In this document: positions 53,048 through 61,523 of the stretch, piece by piece
How positions within the stretch are numbered: position 1 is the stretch's first letter
Layout: every line of letters starts with the position of its first letter
Assembly (NCBI GenBank): GCA_965248495.1
Contig: CBDFJL010000003.1
Location: 1,054,001-1,118,000, forward strand
Origin: CAUYXS01 sp965248495
GTDB taxonomy: Bacteria; Chloroflexota; Dehalococcoidia; Lucifugimonadales; Australimonadaceae
Reading direction: 5' to 3'
Length of the DNA stretch: 64,000 nt
The notes under the pieces: model-generated
The model's input: the letters and a program-made list of their open reading frames with translations, nothing else
Told to the model about the DNA's origin: nothing
Databases searched by the model: none
Program-made: the position numbers and the translations under genes

Positions 53048-53941
53048 CTAGCGGTCGGCGGTGTAGTCGCCGCGCTGGCCGCCCCGCTTTTCGAGCAGCT
53101 TGACCGCGCCGATGACTATGCCCCGATCGACGGCCTTGCACATGTCGTAAATGGTCAGCGCCGCCAGCGCCGCCGCCGTGAGTGCCTCCATTTCGACCCC
53201 GGTGCCCGCGATGGTCCGTGCGCTGGCTGTGATGGTTATGGCCCCCGCCGACGCGTCGGGCTCAAACTCCACCCCGACGTGGGCAAGCGGCACCTGGTGG
53301 GCCAGCGGGATCAGGTCCCAGGTGCGCTTCGCGGCGGAGATACCGGCCAGGCGCGCCACGGTGAGCACGTCGCCCTTCTCGATACGCCCCTCGACGATCA
53401 GCCTCAGCGTGTCGGGCCGCAGCTCGACCACCGCCTGCGCCACCGCCGTCCGCTCGGTCGCCGGCTTGTCTCCGACGTCCACCATGCTGGCGCGCCCCTG
53501 CGGGTCGATATGGCTCAGCGTCGGCTCGGGTGCTGCGCCGGTGGGCAGGCGCCTGCCCGCGATCCGATAAGCCTCCGCTACCGCCAAGCGGTCCGCTTCC
53601 TCGTTTTCGGGGTGCCCGGAGTGTCCACGCACCCAGTTCCACGAGACCCGTCGCTCAACGGAGAGCGTGTCCAGCTGGGCCCATAGGTCGACGTTCTTCC
53701 CGCGCTTCCAGTTCTTGGTCATCGTGTTCACCAAGTACTGGCTGTCACTATGCACGGTCACTGCGCTGCCCGGCTCGATGGCCTCCAGGCCACGGATGGC
53801 TGCGAGCATCTCCATCCGGTTGTTGGTCGTCGCCGACTCGCCGCCCGCGAGGCGCTCGCGCCTATCGCCGTCGATGACGATGGCCCCCCAGCCTCCGGGG
53901 CCGGGATTGCCCAGGCACGCGCCGTCCGTGTAGATGTCCAC
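53048..53941 (-). CDS. fusion of ribonuclease HI and cyclic pyranopterin monophosphate synthase (MoaC)
   Basis: One 297-residue frame holds two complete enzymes. Residues 1-130 are RNase HI with its four acidic residues: Asp6 (YTDGACLGNPGPGGWG), Glu44 (NRMEML), Asp66 (HSDSQYL) and Asp117 (ENEEADRLA). Residues about 142-297 are MoaC: LSHIDPQGRASMVDVGDKP, VEGRIEKGDV, ISAAKRTWDLIPLAH, GTGVEMEALTAA and YDMCKAV, including the catalytic Lys and Asp. No stop or start separates them; the linker is about 12 residues. moaA lies 20 bp upstream, so the cofactor context is genuine. Start is GTG. Confidence 0.92.
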   Translation of the reverse strand: MDIYTDGACLGNPGPGGWGAIVIDGDRRERLAGGESATTNNRMEMLAAIRGLEAIEPGSAVTVHSDSQYLVNTMTKNWKRGKNVDLWAQLDTLSVERRVSWNWVRGHSGHPENEEADRLAVAEAYRIAGRRLPTGAAPEPTLSHIDPQGRASMVDVGDKPATERTAVAQAVVELRPDTLRLIVEGRIEKGDVLTVARLAGISAAKRTWDLIPLAHQVPLAHVGVEFEPDASAGAITITASARTIAGTGVEMEALTAAALAALTIYDMCKAVDRGIVIGAVKLLEKRGGQRGDYTADR

Positions 53942-53961
53942 CGGTTTTTCGCCCTCCGGGC

Positions 53962-54993
53962 CTACCCGCCGATCTGGTACATCTCGATCTTGCGACGGCC
54001 GCCGTGCGCCTGCACCTGCGCGCGCAGGTCCGAGTAGCGGTCCGCCCGTAGCGTCCAGACGTCGTGCAGGATAGCGCTCAGCTCCTCGTCCGACGCGCCC
54101 GAGCGGACGGGGCCGCGCAGGTCGACGCCCTCGCTGGCGAACAGGCAGGTATAGATACTGCCATCCGGCGACAGCCGCGCGCGCGTGCAGTCTTTGCAGA
54201 ACGGCTGTGAGACCGATGAGATGAAGCCCACCTCGCCGCCGCCGTCACGGTAGCGCCAACGACCGGCCACCTCGCCGGAGTAGTTCGCCTCGAGAGCCTC
54301 GATTGGCATGGCGGCGTCGATGCGCTCGATGAGCTCCGCCGATGGCACCACGCGGGCCTCGTTCCAGCCGTTCAGGTTGCCGACGTCCATGAACTCGATG
54401 AAGCGCACGATGTGGCCCGTGTCCTTGAAGTGCCGCGCCATCTCCACGACCGTGTGGTCGTTCACCCCACGCTCGACCACGGCGTTGATCTTGATCGGGC
54501 CGAGGCCCGCCGCGGCGGCACCCGCGATTCCCGCGAGCACCCGCTCAGGGCCATAGCCCTTGCCGTTCATGCGCCCAAAGACCTCGACATCCAGCGAGTC
54601 GAGGCTCACGGTCACGCGCCCCAGCCCGGCGTCCCGCAGCGCCTGTGCCTGGTCGTTTAGGAGCACGCCGTTGGTGGTCAGCGTCAGGTCCTCGATGCCG
54701 TCTATGGCCGACAGCTTGGCGATGAGCTCCGGGACGTCTCTGCGCACCAGCGGCTCGCCCCCGGTGACGCGGACCTTGCGCACGCCCATGCCCGCCATCA
54801 AGCGCGTGATGCGCGCGATCTCGTCGTAGCTCAGCAGGTCGTTGCGCGGCAGGAAGCGGTAGCGCTCGCCGTAGACCTCCGCCGGCATGCAGTAGGTGCA
54901 GCGCAGGTTGCACCGGTCGGTCACCGATATGCGCAGGTCGTGGACCGGCCTGCCGAGCGTATCGAGCGGCCGGGTCTTCTGCGGGGACGTCAC
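53962..54993 (-). CDS. moaA: GTP 3',8-cyclase
   Basis: MoaA is the radical-SAM enzyme that starts molybdopterin synthesis from GTP. The 343-residue protein has the SAM cluster CNLRCTYC (CxxxCxxC), GGEPLVRRDV, KINAVVERGVNDH, the second cluster CKDCTRARLSPDGSIYTC, and the C-terminal Gly-Gly (YQIGG) required for activity. The GTG at 54993 gives the standard N terminus (TLGRPVHDLRISVTDRC) and overlaps the rdgB stop by 4 bp. Confidence 0.95.
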   Translation of the reverse strand: MTSPQKTRPLDTLGRPVHDLRISVTDRCNLRCTYCMPAEVYGERYRFLPRNDLLSYDEIARITRLMAGMGVRKVRVTGGEPLVRRDVPELIAKLSAIDGIEDLTLTTNGVLLNDQAQALRDAGLGRVTVSLDSLDVEVFGRMNGKGYGPERVLAGIAGAAAAGLGPIKINAVVERGVNDHTVVEMARHFKDTGHIVRFIEFMDVGNLNGWNEARVVPSAELIERIDAAMPIEALEANYSGEVAGRWRYRDGGGEVGFISSVSQPFCKDCTRARLSPDGSIYTCLFASEGVDLRGPVRSGASDEELSAILHDVWTLRADRYSDLRAQVQAHGGRRKIEMYQIGG

Positions 54994-55604
54994 GCCGGGG
55001 CCTCGGCGGAGGCCAGCTCCGCGAGCCGGGCCGACAGCGCCCTCGACGCGTGCCCGCGGTGGGAGATGGCGTCCTTCTCGTCGGGGCTCAGCTCCGCCAT
55101 GGTCCGGCCGGAGCTTGGAACGAAGAAGACCGGGTCGTAGCCGAAGCCGTTGTCCCCGGCAGGCTCCCGCGCCAGGACACCGTCGCAGCGGCCCTCGAAG
55201 GTCTCCGTCTCGCCGCCGGGCCAGGCGAGCGCCAGGACGGCGACGTAGCGGCAACCACGCTCGCCGTCTGGTGTGTCGCGCAGCTCGTCGAGCAGCCGTT
55301 GAGTCCGGCCGGCGTCGTCCAGCCCCGGTCCGCCATAGCGCGCGGACAGCACGCCGGGGGCGCCGTCGAGCGCGTCGACTTCGATGCCGGAGTCGTCCGC
55401 CAACGCGGGCATGCCCGCGTTGGCGAAGGCGCGGGCCTTCAGCGCGGCGTTGGCGGCGAAGGTCGTGCCCGTCTCGTCGACATCCAGCGCGATGCCCGCC
55501 TCGGCGGGCGCAACCAGCGCGATGGGTGCCAACGCCAGCAGCCGCCTGAACTCGGCCAGCTTATGTGCGTTGTTGGTGGCGACGAGGACGCGGAGCGGTG
55601 TCAC
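54990..55604 (-). CDS. rdgB: dITP/XTP pyrophosphatase
   Basis: This 204-residue HAM1/RdgB enzyme hydrolyses non-canonical purine nucleotides (dITP, XTP). It shows VLVATNNAHKLAEFR at the N terminus, TFAANAALKARAFA, ALADDSGIEVDAL, GVLSARYGG, GFGYDPVFFVPSSGRTMAEL and SHRGHA. The GTG at 55604 is preferred; an earlier in-frame start adds 19 unrelated residues. It heads the moaA-moaC run. Confidence 0.95.
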   Translation of the reverse strand: MTPLRVLVATNNAHKLAEFRRLLALAPIALVAPAEAGIALDVDETGTTFAANAALKARAFANAGMPALADDSGIEVDALDGAPGVLSARYGGPGLDDAGRTQRLLDELRDTPDGERGCRYVAVLALAWPGGETETFEGRCDGVLAREPAGDNGFGYDPVFFVPSSGRTMAELSPDEKDAISHRGHASRALSARLAELASAEAPA

Positions 55605-55651
55605 GCGGCAATGATAGCACCGGTGTCGGTGTCGATTGGCCATCCGTACTT

Positions 55652-55671
55652 GATATGTCATATGTCATATC
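55652..55671. promoter_or_regulatory. triple hexamer palindrome between rdgB and pheS
   Basis: GATATG-T-CATATG-T-CATATC is an inverted repeat built of three hexamers with single-base spacers, AT-rich in a GC-rich region. It lies in the divergent gap 48 bp upstream of rdgB and 103 bp upstream of pheS. A regulator-binding site is plausible; the regulator is unknown. Confidence 0.4.
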
Positions 55672-55774
55672 GCGTGACTGGCAATCAGCGATTACTATGC
55701 CATCTATGGGTATGCGGCTGGCCTCCTCGTGTGCCAGTTATACTTCGGCAATCCGACGCCCGAAAGCAGGTCAC

Positions 55775-56836
55775 GTGTCCACCGGGACTCCCCACGCCGA
55801 GCTGGATGCCATCCGAGCGGCCGCGCTCGAAGAGCTTGACGCTGCGCCCGACGAGAACACCCTCGAACGCTGGCGTATCGCCTACCTCGGGCGGTCCGGC
55901 CGGCTGACGCTGGTGCTCCGCACGCTGGGCTCGCTGCCTGCGGAGCAGCGCCGGTCCCTGGGCGCTGCGGGCAATCAGGTCAAGGCCCTGCTGGAGGAGC
56001 GGCTCGCCAACCGGCGGGAGGCGTTCTTGTCCGAGGGGTTGGAGACGCTGGCGGAGGACGCCGTCGACATCTCGCTCCCCGGCCGTCCCGTCCGCGCTGG
56101 CCGCTTCCATCCCTCGACGCAGGTCATCCGCGAGATATGCGGCATCTTCCAGGGCATGGGCTTCCAGGTCGTCGAGGGGCCGGAGGTCGAGTGGGACCGC
56201 TATAACTTCGAGATGCTGAACATCCCGAAGGACCATCCGGCGCGCGACATGTTCGACACCTTCTGGGTTGACGCGAACCGGGACCCCGACGGCGGGTACA
56301 CCACCTTGCTGCGCACCCACACCTCGCCGATGCAGGCCCGCATCATGGAGTCTCACGACCCGCCGATTCGCGTCGTCATCCCCGGCAAGGTGTATCGCTA
56401 CGAGGCCACGGACGCCAGCCACGAGTCGCAATTCCACCAGATAGAGGGCCTCGCCGTCGACAAGGCGATCACCTTCGCCAACCTCAAGCACACCATCTAC
56501 GAGTTCGCTCGTCAGCTCTTCGGCGAGGGTCGCAAGGTACGGTTCCGCTGCGACTACTTCCCTTTCGTCGAGCCCGGCGTCGATGTGTCCATCAACTGCT
56601 TCAAGTGCGACGGCGCCGACTCGTCGTGCTCTATCTGCCATGGCGCGGGCTGGCTTGAAATCATGGGGGCGGGCATGGTGCACCCCCGCGTCCTGAGCGC
56701 CGCGGGCTACGACCCGAGCGTCTATTCGGGCTTCGCATTCGGGATGGGGCCGGAGAGGATCGCCATGCTCAAGTACGGCATCGACGACATCCGGCCCTTC
56801 CTGGCCAACGACCTGCGCTTCCTCAGCCAGTTCTAG
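55775..56836 (+). CDS. pheS: phenylalanyl-tRNA synthetase alpha subunit
   Basis: This 353-residue catalytic subunit has an N-terminal coiled-coil and the class II motifs: TFWVDANRD..GGYTTLLRTHTSPMQAR (motif 2 region), HQIEGLAVDK, and GFAFGMGPERIAMLKYGI (motif 3). Between motifs 2 and 3 is a four-cysteine insert (CFKC...CSIC then HGAGWLE) likely to bind zinc, known in some PheS lineages. The GTG at 55775 gives the usual length. It is separated from pheT by four reverse-strand genes. Confidence 0.95.
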   Translation: MSTGTPHAELDAIRAAALEELDAAPDENTLERWRIAYLGRSGRLTLVLRTLGSLPAEQRRSLGAAGNQVKALLEERLANRREAFLSEGLETLAEDAVDISLPGRPVRAGRFHPSTQVIREICGIFQGMGFQVVEGPEVEWDRYNFEMLNIPKDHPARDMFDTFWVDANRDPDGGYTTLLRTHTSPMQARIMESHDPPIRVVIPGKVYRYEATDASHESQFHQIEGLAVDKAITFANLKHTIYEFARQLFGEGRKVRFRCDYFPFVEPGVDVSINCFKCDGADSSCSICHGAGWLEIMGAGMVHPRVLSAAGYDPSVYSGFAFGMGPERIAMLKYGIDDIRPFLANDLRFLSQF

Positions 56837-56842
56837 GTCGGC

Positions 56843-57784
56843 TCACGCGGTCGTGCCGACCATCGCCACCCAGTCGCCGTCGACGAGCTCTTCGCGGACC
56901 GTCAGCCCCGCCTCGCCGAACGCCTGCCGAACGTCATCGCGGCGCTCAATCAGCAGGCCCGACGCCACCAGGCTCCCGCCCGCGCGGAGCGCTCGCCGCA
57001 GGTGAGGCGCCAGCTCGATGAGCGCCTTCGCGCTGATGTTGGCCAGCGCCAGATCGGCGGCGCCGGCTAGGACGTCGTCGTGGGGCAGCGAGCCGACGAC
57101 CAGGCGTACGCTTCGGCCGAGTCCGTTGGCGCGGGCGTTGGCCTTGGCCGACCGCACGGCGACCTCATCGACGTCGACGCCGAGGACGCTCGCCGCACCG
57201 AGCTTGGCGGCGGCGATGCTCAGGATGCCCGAGCCGCAGCCGACGTCGAGCACGCTGGCACCTGGCGTCATCAGCCGCTCCAGGCACTCCAGCGTCATCC
57301 GCGTCGTCGGATGATGTCCGGTCCCGAACGCCAGGCCAGGGTCGATCTCGACGCTCACTTCGTGACTGGTAAGCGCCTCGGTGTGCCAGGGAGGCCGCAC
57401 GACGATGCGGGTGCCGACCTTCAGTGGCGTGAAGTGGACTTTCCAGGCCGTTTCCCACTCCTGCTGGACGACCTCGCGCTCGCTGCACTCGGCGCCGGGC
57501 GCGAGCTGGACGATCAGCCGAAGGCCGATGGTCATCATCTCGCGGCTGCGACGGTAGCGCTGGGAGACCGGAAGGTATGTGCGAACGGTCGCGTTCATCG
57601 CGGGGGGCGCAACCTCGCCCTCGTCGGGGTTGAAGTCGGTGTCCTCCTCTATCACGACGCCCTTGCCGTAACGATAGAAGAGGCTTGCGACTGGCTCAAC
57701 GTACTCGAAGGGAACCCGCGCGCTGATCTCCAGCCAGCGGCCCTTCGTCCGGCCGGCCGGCCGCGGAGGTACCGCGCTTGCCAT
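56843..57784 (-). CDS. prmA: ribosomal protein L11 methyltransferase
   Basis: PrmA trimethylates ribosomal protein L11. The 313-residue protein has the N-terminal substrate-binding half, then DPGLAFGTGHHPTTRMTLECLE, the SAM site VLDVGCGSGILSIAAAKLGA, VDVDEVAVRSAKANA and LANISAKALIELA. The ATG at 57784 overlaps the dnaJ stop (TGATG). A dnaJ-prmA junction is common because prmA often rides on heat-shock operons. Confidence 0.94.
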   Translation of the reverse strand: MASAVPPRPAGRTKGRWLEISARVPFEYVEPVASLFYRYGKGVVIEEDTDFNPDEGEVAPPAMNATVRTYLPVSQRYRRSREMMTIGLRLIVQLAPGAECSEREVVQQEWETAWKVHFTPLKVGTRIVVRPPWHTEALTSHEVSVEIDPGLAFGTGHHPTTRMTLECLERLMTPGASVLDVGCGSGILSIAAAKLGAASVLGVDVDEVAVRSAKANARANGLGRSVRLVVGSLPHDDVLAGAADLALANISAKALIELAPHLRRALRAGGSLVASGLLIERRDDVRQAFGEAGLTVREELVDGDWVAMVGTTA

Positions 57785-58884
57785 CAGGCGTTGCCGTTGG
57801 CGCCGAAGCTCTGCTGGAGCTGCTCCAACAGGCGCCGTTGCTCCTTGGTGAGCTTCTCGGGGGTGACGATCCGGGTCGTGATGATCTCGTCGCCGCGCCG
57901 TGAAGACCTGCCGAGGTGTGGCACGCCCTGGCCCTTCAGCCGGAACTCGGTCTGGCTCTGCGTGCCCGCTGGCACTTTGAGCATGGCGCTGCCCTCCATC
58001 GTCGGCACCTCCACCTCGTCGCCCAATGCCGCTTGCGGGAACGTGAGCTCGAGGTCGTACATGAGGTCGTCGCCCTCGCGCCGGAAGAGCCGGTGAGGAG
58101 CGACGTGCAGGCCAACGTACAGATCGCCTGGTGGCCCGCCGAAGTCACCGGCGTCGCCCTGCCCGCGCAGCTGAAGGCGGATGCCATCCTCGACTCCCGG
58201 CGGGACGTCCACGCGGAGCTTGTGGCTGGCGCGCTCCTTGCCGGTGCCGTGGCACTGTGTGCATGGCGTGTCGATCGTCTCGCCCAGCCCGTTGCACACG
58301 TTGCAGGCCGCCTCCTGGACGAATTGGCCGAAGACGCTGCGCTGAGCGCGCCGGACGCGACCCGACCCGTTGCAGTTGGCGCAGCGTTTTGGGCTGTGGC
58401 CTGGCTCTGATCGCTCGCCGTCGCAGCGGCTGCAGCGCTCCACGCGGGCGACCTCAACGTCCTTGGCGACGCCGAATACGGCCTCGCCGAAGCTGATGCC
58501 CAGCGTGGCCTGAAGGTCGGCCCCCGGCCGGACGCGTGTGCGCGTCGTGGCCCCCGCACCGAAGGGGCTCCCGCTGAAGAAGGCGTCGAAGATGTCGCCG
58601 AAGCCCCCGAAGATGTCGCCGAAGCCCTCGGGACCTTGGGCCCCTCCACCCGCGGCCGAGCCAACGCTGGCGTGGCCGAACCGGTCGTATTGGCGGCGTC
58701 GCTCAGCATCGCTGAGCACCTGGTATGCCTCGTTCACCTCGCGGAAGCGGTCGCCTGCCTCGGGAGACTTGTTGCGGTCCGGGTGGAACTCCAGCGCCTT
58801 CTTGCGGAAGGCCGCGCGGATGTCCTCTTCCGTCGCGCCGGACGGAACGCCGAGGACTTCGTAATAGTCGCGTTTGGATGTCAT
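57784..58884 (-). CDS. dnaJ: chaperone DnaJ
   Basis: This 366-residue type I J-protein stimulates DnaK. It has a J domain (1-70) with HPD in EFHPDRNK, then a Gly/Phe-rich segment (GFGDIFGGFGDIFDAFF). Four CxxCxGxG-type zinc repeats follow (CSRCDG, CANCNGSG, CNVCNGLG, CTQCHGTG), then the C-terminal substrate domains. The first repeat is slightly degenerate (CSRCDGERS). It lies 85 bp downstream of hrcA and probably shares CIRCE control. dnaK and grpE are not in the window. Confidence 0.95.
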   Translation of the reverse strand: MTSKRDYYEVLGVPSGATEEDIRAAFRKKALEFHPDRNKSPEAGDRFREVNEAYQVLSDAERRRQYDRFGHASVGSAAGGGAQGPEGFGDIFGGFGDIFDAFFSGSPFGAGATTRTRVRPGADLQATLGISFGEAVFGVAKDVEVARVERCSRCDGERSEPGHSPKRCANCNGSGRVRRAQRSVFGQFVQEAACNVCNGLGETIDTPCTQCHGTGKERASHKLRVDVPPGVEDGIRLQLRGQGDAGDFGGPPGDLYVGLHVAPHRLFRREGDDLMYDLELTFPQAALGDEVEVPTMEGSAMLKVPAGTQSQTEFRLKGQGVPHLGRSSRRGDEIITTRIVTPEKLTKEQRRLLEQLQQSFGANGNA

Positions 58885-58969
58885 GCGGAGGATGCCCGCC
58901 CCGTGTACGGAGGCCCCTTTACGCTACCACGGAGGCGGAATGCCGAACAATGCGGTTGTGGGCTCAGAA

Positions 58970-60043
58970 CTAGGTCGTGGCCACGTCGAGACGGCCAACG
59001 AGACGCCCGAGAACCTCCGCAATGTAGCGCACGCTGGACACTGCCTGCGTGTAGTCCATGCGGGTCGGCCCAACCACCGCGACGACACCTGAGATGCCTG
59101 CGCTCTTCCCGTAGCGCGATGTCACGACGCTGTAGGAGCGCAGCTGCTCGGAGGGGTTTTCGCCGCCGATGAGCACCCGTACTTCGCCGATCTCCAGCTC
59201 GTCGGCCAGCAGCTCGCGCAGCACCTCTTCGTCCGCGACGACCTCCGTTGCCTCGCGCGCCCGGCCCGTGTCGACGAACTCCGGTTGGCTGAGCAGGTGT
59301 CGGAGGCCATCGACGTAGGGGTGGCCGACGGCGTCGCCGCCCGCATCCGAGACCAGCTGGGCAGCACTGGTGACCACGGCGCTTACGAGCCCGCGAACGG
59401 CCTCATCGTCGCCCGCGTCCGCGCCGCCCGCGTTTCGCTTGGCGCGCATCTCCGTGGCCGTCAGGCCTGCGAACTGCATGTTGAGGCGGTTGGCGAGTGC
59501 GTAGAGCTGGGACTGTTCGAGCTGGGGCGGCAGGCCGATGACCTGCTGCTTCACCTGCGTGCTCTCCAGGACGACCACCAACAGCGCCTCGTGCTCGTGA
59601 AGCTGGAGCAGTTGCAGTTGCTTAAGCTTCGCCTCCGAGACCTTGGGAGGGCTGGCCACGGCCACGTTCCTGATGGAGTCGGCGAGGACGCCTGCCGCCG
59701 TGCGGGCGAGGCCATCGAGGTCTAACCGGGTCTGGTTGATCGCCCGATCGACCAGGTCCTCGAAGCCGTGAGACGGCCGGGTCGGGCCGGTTCGACGCTC
59801 GACGTAGAAGCGATAGGCGGGGTCGGCCGGGACGCCACCGGACGATGTGTGCGGCCGGCTGATGAACCCCTGCTCCTCCAACTCGGCCATGTCGTTGCGG
59901 ATCGTCGCCGCACTGACATCTAGCTCGCTGCGTCGTGCGATCTGCTGCGAGGCGACCGGCGACGCCGTGCGTATGTAGTCAGCGACGATCAGGTCCAAGA
60001 TCGCCTGGCGACGCGGACTCAGCTTGGCTGTTGTGTTGGGCAT
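58970..60043 (-). CDS. hrcA: heat-inducible transcription repressor HrcA
   Basis: HrcA represses chaperone genes by binding CIRCE. The 357-residue protein has a winged-helix N terminus (LSPRRQAILDLIVADYI, VSAATIRNDMAELEEQGFISRPHTSSGGVP) and the GAF-like HrcA domain, ending with GVVAVVGPTRMDY and RYIAEVL. ATG 60043 (MPNTTAKLS) is chosen; an ATG 18 bp upstream at 60061 is also in frame. CIRCE half-sites begin just upstream at 60065. Confidence 0.93.
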   Translation of the reverse strand: MPNTTAKLSPRRQAILDLIVADYIRTASPVASQQIARRSELDVSAATIRNDMAELEEQGFISRPHTSSGGVPADPAYRFYVERRTGPTRPSHGFEDLVDRAINQTRLDLDGLARTAAGVLADSIRNVAVASPPKVSEAKLKQLQLLQLHEHEALLVVVLESTQVKQQVIGLPPQLEQSQLYALANRLNMQFAGLTATEMRAKRNAGGADAGDDEAVRGLVSAVVTSAAQLVSDAGGDAVGHPYVDGLRHLLSQPEFVDTGRAREATEVVADEEVLRELLADELEIGEVRVLIGGENPSEQLRSYSVVTSRYGKSAGISGVVAVVGPTRMDYTQAVSSVRYIAEVLGRLVGRLDVATT

Positions 60044-60064
60044 GATCTCGTTCGTTAGCATTCG

Positions 60065-60107
60065 TTAGCAGTTGAAGCAGGCGAGTGCTAGAGCGAATCT
60101 AGCACTC
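60065..60107. promoter_or_regulatory. compound CIRCE operator of hrcA-dnaJ
   Basis: TTAGCAGTT (60065-60073), 9 bp, GAGTGCTAG (60083-60091) matches CIRCE (TTAGCACTC-N9-GAGTGCTAA) in 15 of 18 positions with the exact spacer. A third half-site, CTAGCACTC (60099-60107), follows after 7 bp. TTCGTTAGCA is also tandemly repeated at 60051-60070. Confidence 0.85.
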
Positions 60108-60368
60108 GCTCCCGGACGGGCGCAAGCGGGCGTTCCGCGATCCCGGCTCTACAATATGCGCGCGGAAACGCTGGGCCTCCACTTGCACTTCAAGCGTTCG
60201 GTTAGAGATAACGCTGGCCAACCGTTCCGAGGTCGCCTGGCGTAGGCAAAGAAGACGTTGCGGGCATTGTGAAATTTCACGCAAACGTTGACTCTTGGCT
60301 CCTGAGAATGGTACCGTCGACTGAATAGCCAAAACACACTTGAGTAGCCACAACAGGGAGGGTCGCCC
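60108..60368. other. intergenic region before guaB3
   Basis: About 260 bp without a supported gene. It contains the perfect 12 bp palindrome GTGAAATTTCAC (60269-60280), then TTGACT (60288-60293) as a possible -35 with only a weak -10 (TACCGT, 60312-60317). ACAGGGAGGG forms the Shine-Dalgarno. Confidence 0.4.
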
Positions 60369-61523
60369 ATGGTTTCATCCTCGGGAGTCCGTATCAAGGA
60401 ACTCCGCCGCACGTACGGCTTTGAAGAAGTCGCCATCGTGCCGGGAGATGTAACCACCAACCCTGAACTCTCTGTCACCAACCTCAAGATCGGGCCGTAC
60501 CAGTTCACGACCCCTGTTCTCGCCTCCGCGATGGACGCCATCGTGGACCCCAACTTCGCCGGCCTTATGGCCAGTTCGGGCGGCCTCGGTGTCATGAATC
60601 TCGAGGGTGTCTACACCCGCTACGAGGACCCCTACGGCGCGTTGGCTGAGGTTTCCAACGCTTCCAAAGACGACGTTACCCAGGTCATGCAGCGCGTCTA
60701 CAGCGAGCCGCTGAAGGATCACCTCGTCGCCCAGCGCATCAAGGAGATCAAGGCGACTGGCGCCGTCTGCGCCGTGTCCGTGACTCCGCAGAGCGCCAAG
60801 CGCCTCAGCCCTATCGCCGTCGAGGCCGGTGCCGACATCATCGTTGTGCAGTCGACCGTCACCACGGCCCGGCACATCTCCAATAGCTACCACGGCCTCC
60901 GCTTCTCCGAGTTGATGCCCCTCATCAGCGTCCCGGTGGTGGTCGGCAATTGCGTGACCACCAGCGCGGCCCTCGAGCTCATGGAGCAGGGTATCGATGG
61001 GCTCTTGGTTGGTGTCGGGCCCGGTGCCGCCTGCACGACCCGTGACGTGACTGGCGTCGGGGTCCCGCAGGTGAGCGCGACGCTTGATGTCGCGGCTGCG
61101 CGCGACGAGTTCGTGACACGGGGCGGTAAGTACGTCGCGGTCATCACGGACGGTGGCATCCGGACCGGCGGCGACCTCTGCAAGGCCCTGGCCGCTGGGG
61201 CCGACGGTGTCATGATCGGCACCCCCTTCGCGCAGACGTTCGAGGCTCCGGGACAGGGCTTCAACTGGGGCATGGCGAGCCCGCACCCGGCGCTGCCGCG
61301 CGGCACGCGCATCAACGTCGGCGCCAACGCCAGCCTCCAGCAGGTCCTCTTCGGTCCGAGCCACCGGACGGACGGCACCCACAACCTCATCGGAGCCCTC
61401 AAGGTATCGATGAGCATGGTTGGTGCGCAGACCATCCAGGAGTTCCACGAGAAGGCCGAGCTCGTGGTCGCACCGACTATCGCCACGGAAGGCAAGACCT
61501 TCCAGCGCGCCGGCCGAATCTAG
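60369..61523 (+). CDS. guaB3: GuaB3 family IMP dehydrogenase-related protein
   Basis: This 384-residue (beta/alpha)8 protein of the IMPDH/GMP reductase superfamily lacks the CBS (Bateman) insert of GuaB. It has SAMDAIVDPNFA, VGVGPGAACTTRDVTGVGVPQ with catalytic Cys222, and ITDGGIRTGGDLCKALAAGADGVMIG as two adjoining pieces. Length and the C-terminal sequence fit the GuaB3 subgroup common in Actinobacteria, Cyanobacteria and Chloroflexota. Whether it oxidises IMP or does a related reaction cannot be read from sequence. Strong GGGAGGG Shine-Dalgarno. Confidence 0.88.
   Translation: MVSSSGVRIKELRRTYGFEEVAIVPGDVTTNPELSVTNLKIGPYQFTTPVLASAMDAIVDPNFAGLMASSGGLGVMNLEGVYTRYEDPYGALAEVSNASKDDVTQVMQRVYSEPLKDHLVAQRIKEIKATGAVCAVSVTPQSAKRLSPIAVEAGADIIVVQSTVTTARHISNSYHGLRFSELMPLISVPVVVGNCVTTSAALELMEQGIDGLLVGVGPGAACTTRDVTGVGVPQVSATLDVAAARDEFVTRGGKYVAVITDGGIRTGGDLCKALAAGADGVMIGTPFAQTFEAPGQGFNWGMASPHPALPRGTRINVGANASLQQVLFGPSHRTDGTHNLIGALKVSMSMVGAQTIQEFHEKAELVVAPTIATEGKTFQRAGRI

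Noticed and set aside
60083..60107. GAGTGCTAG-N7-CTAGCACTC taken as a stand-alone operator
   Set aside because: Its arms are in the reverse order to CIRCE; it is better read as the right arm of the true CIRCE plus an extra half-site.
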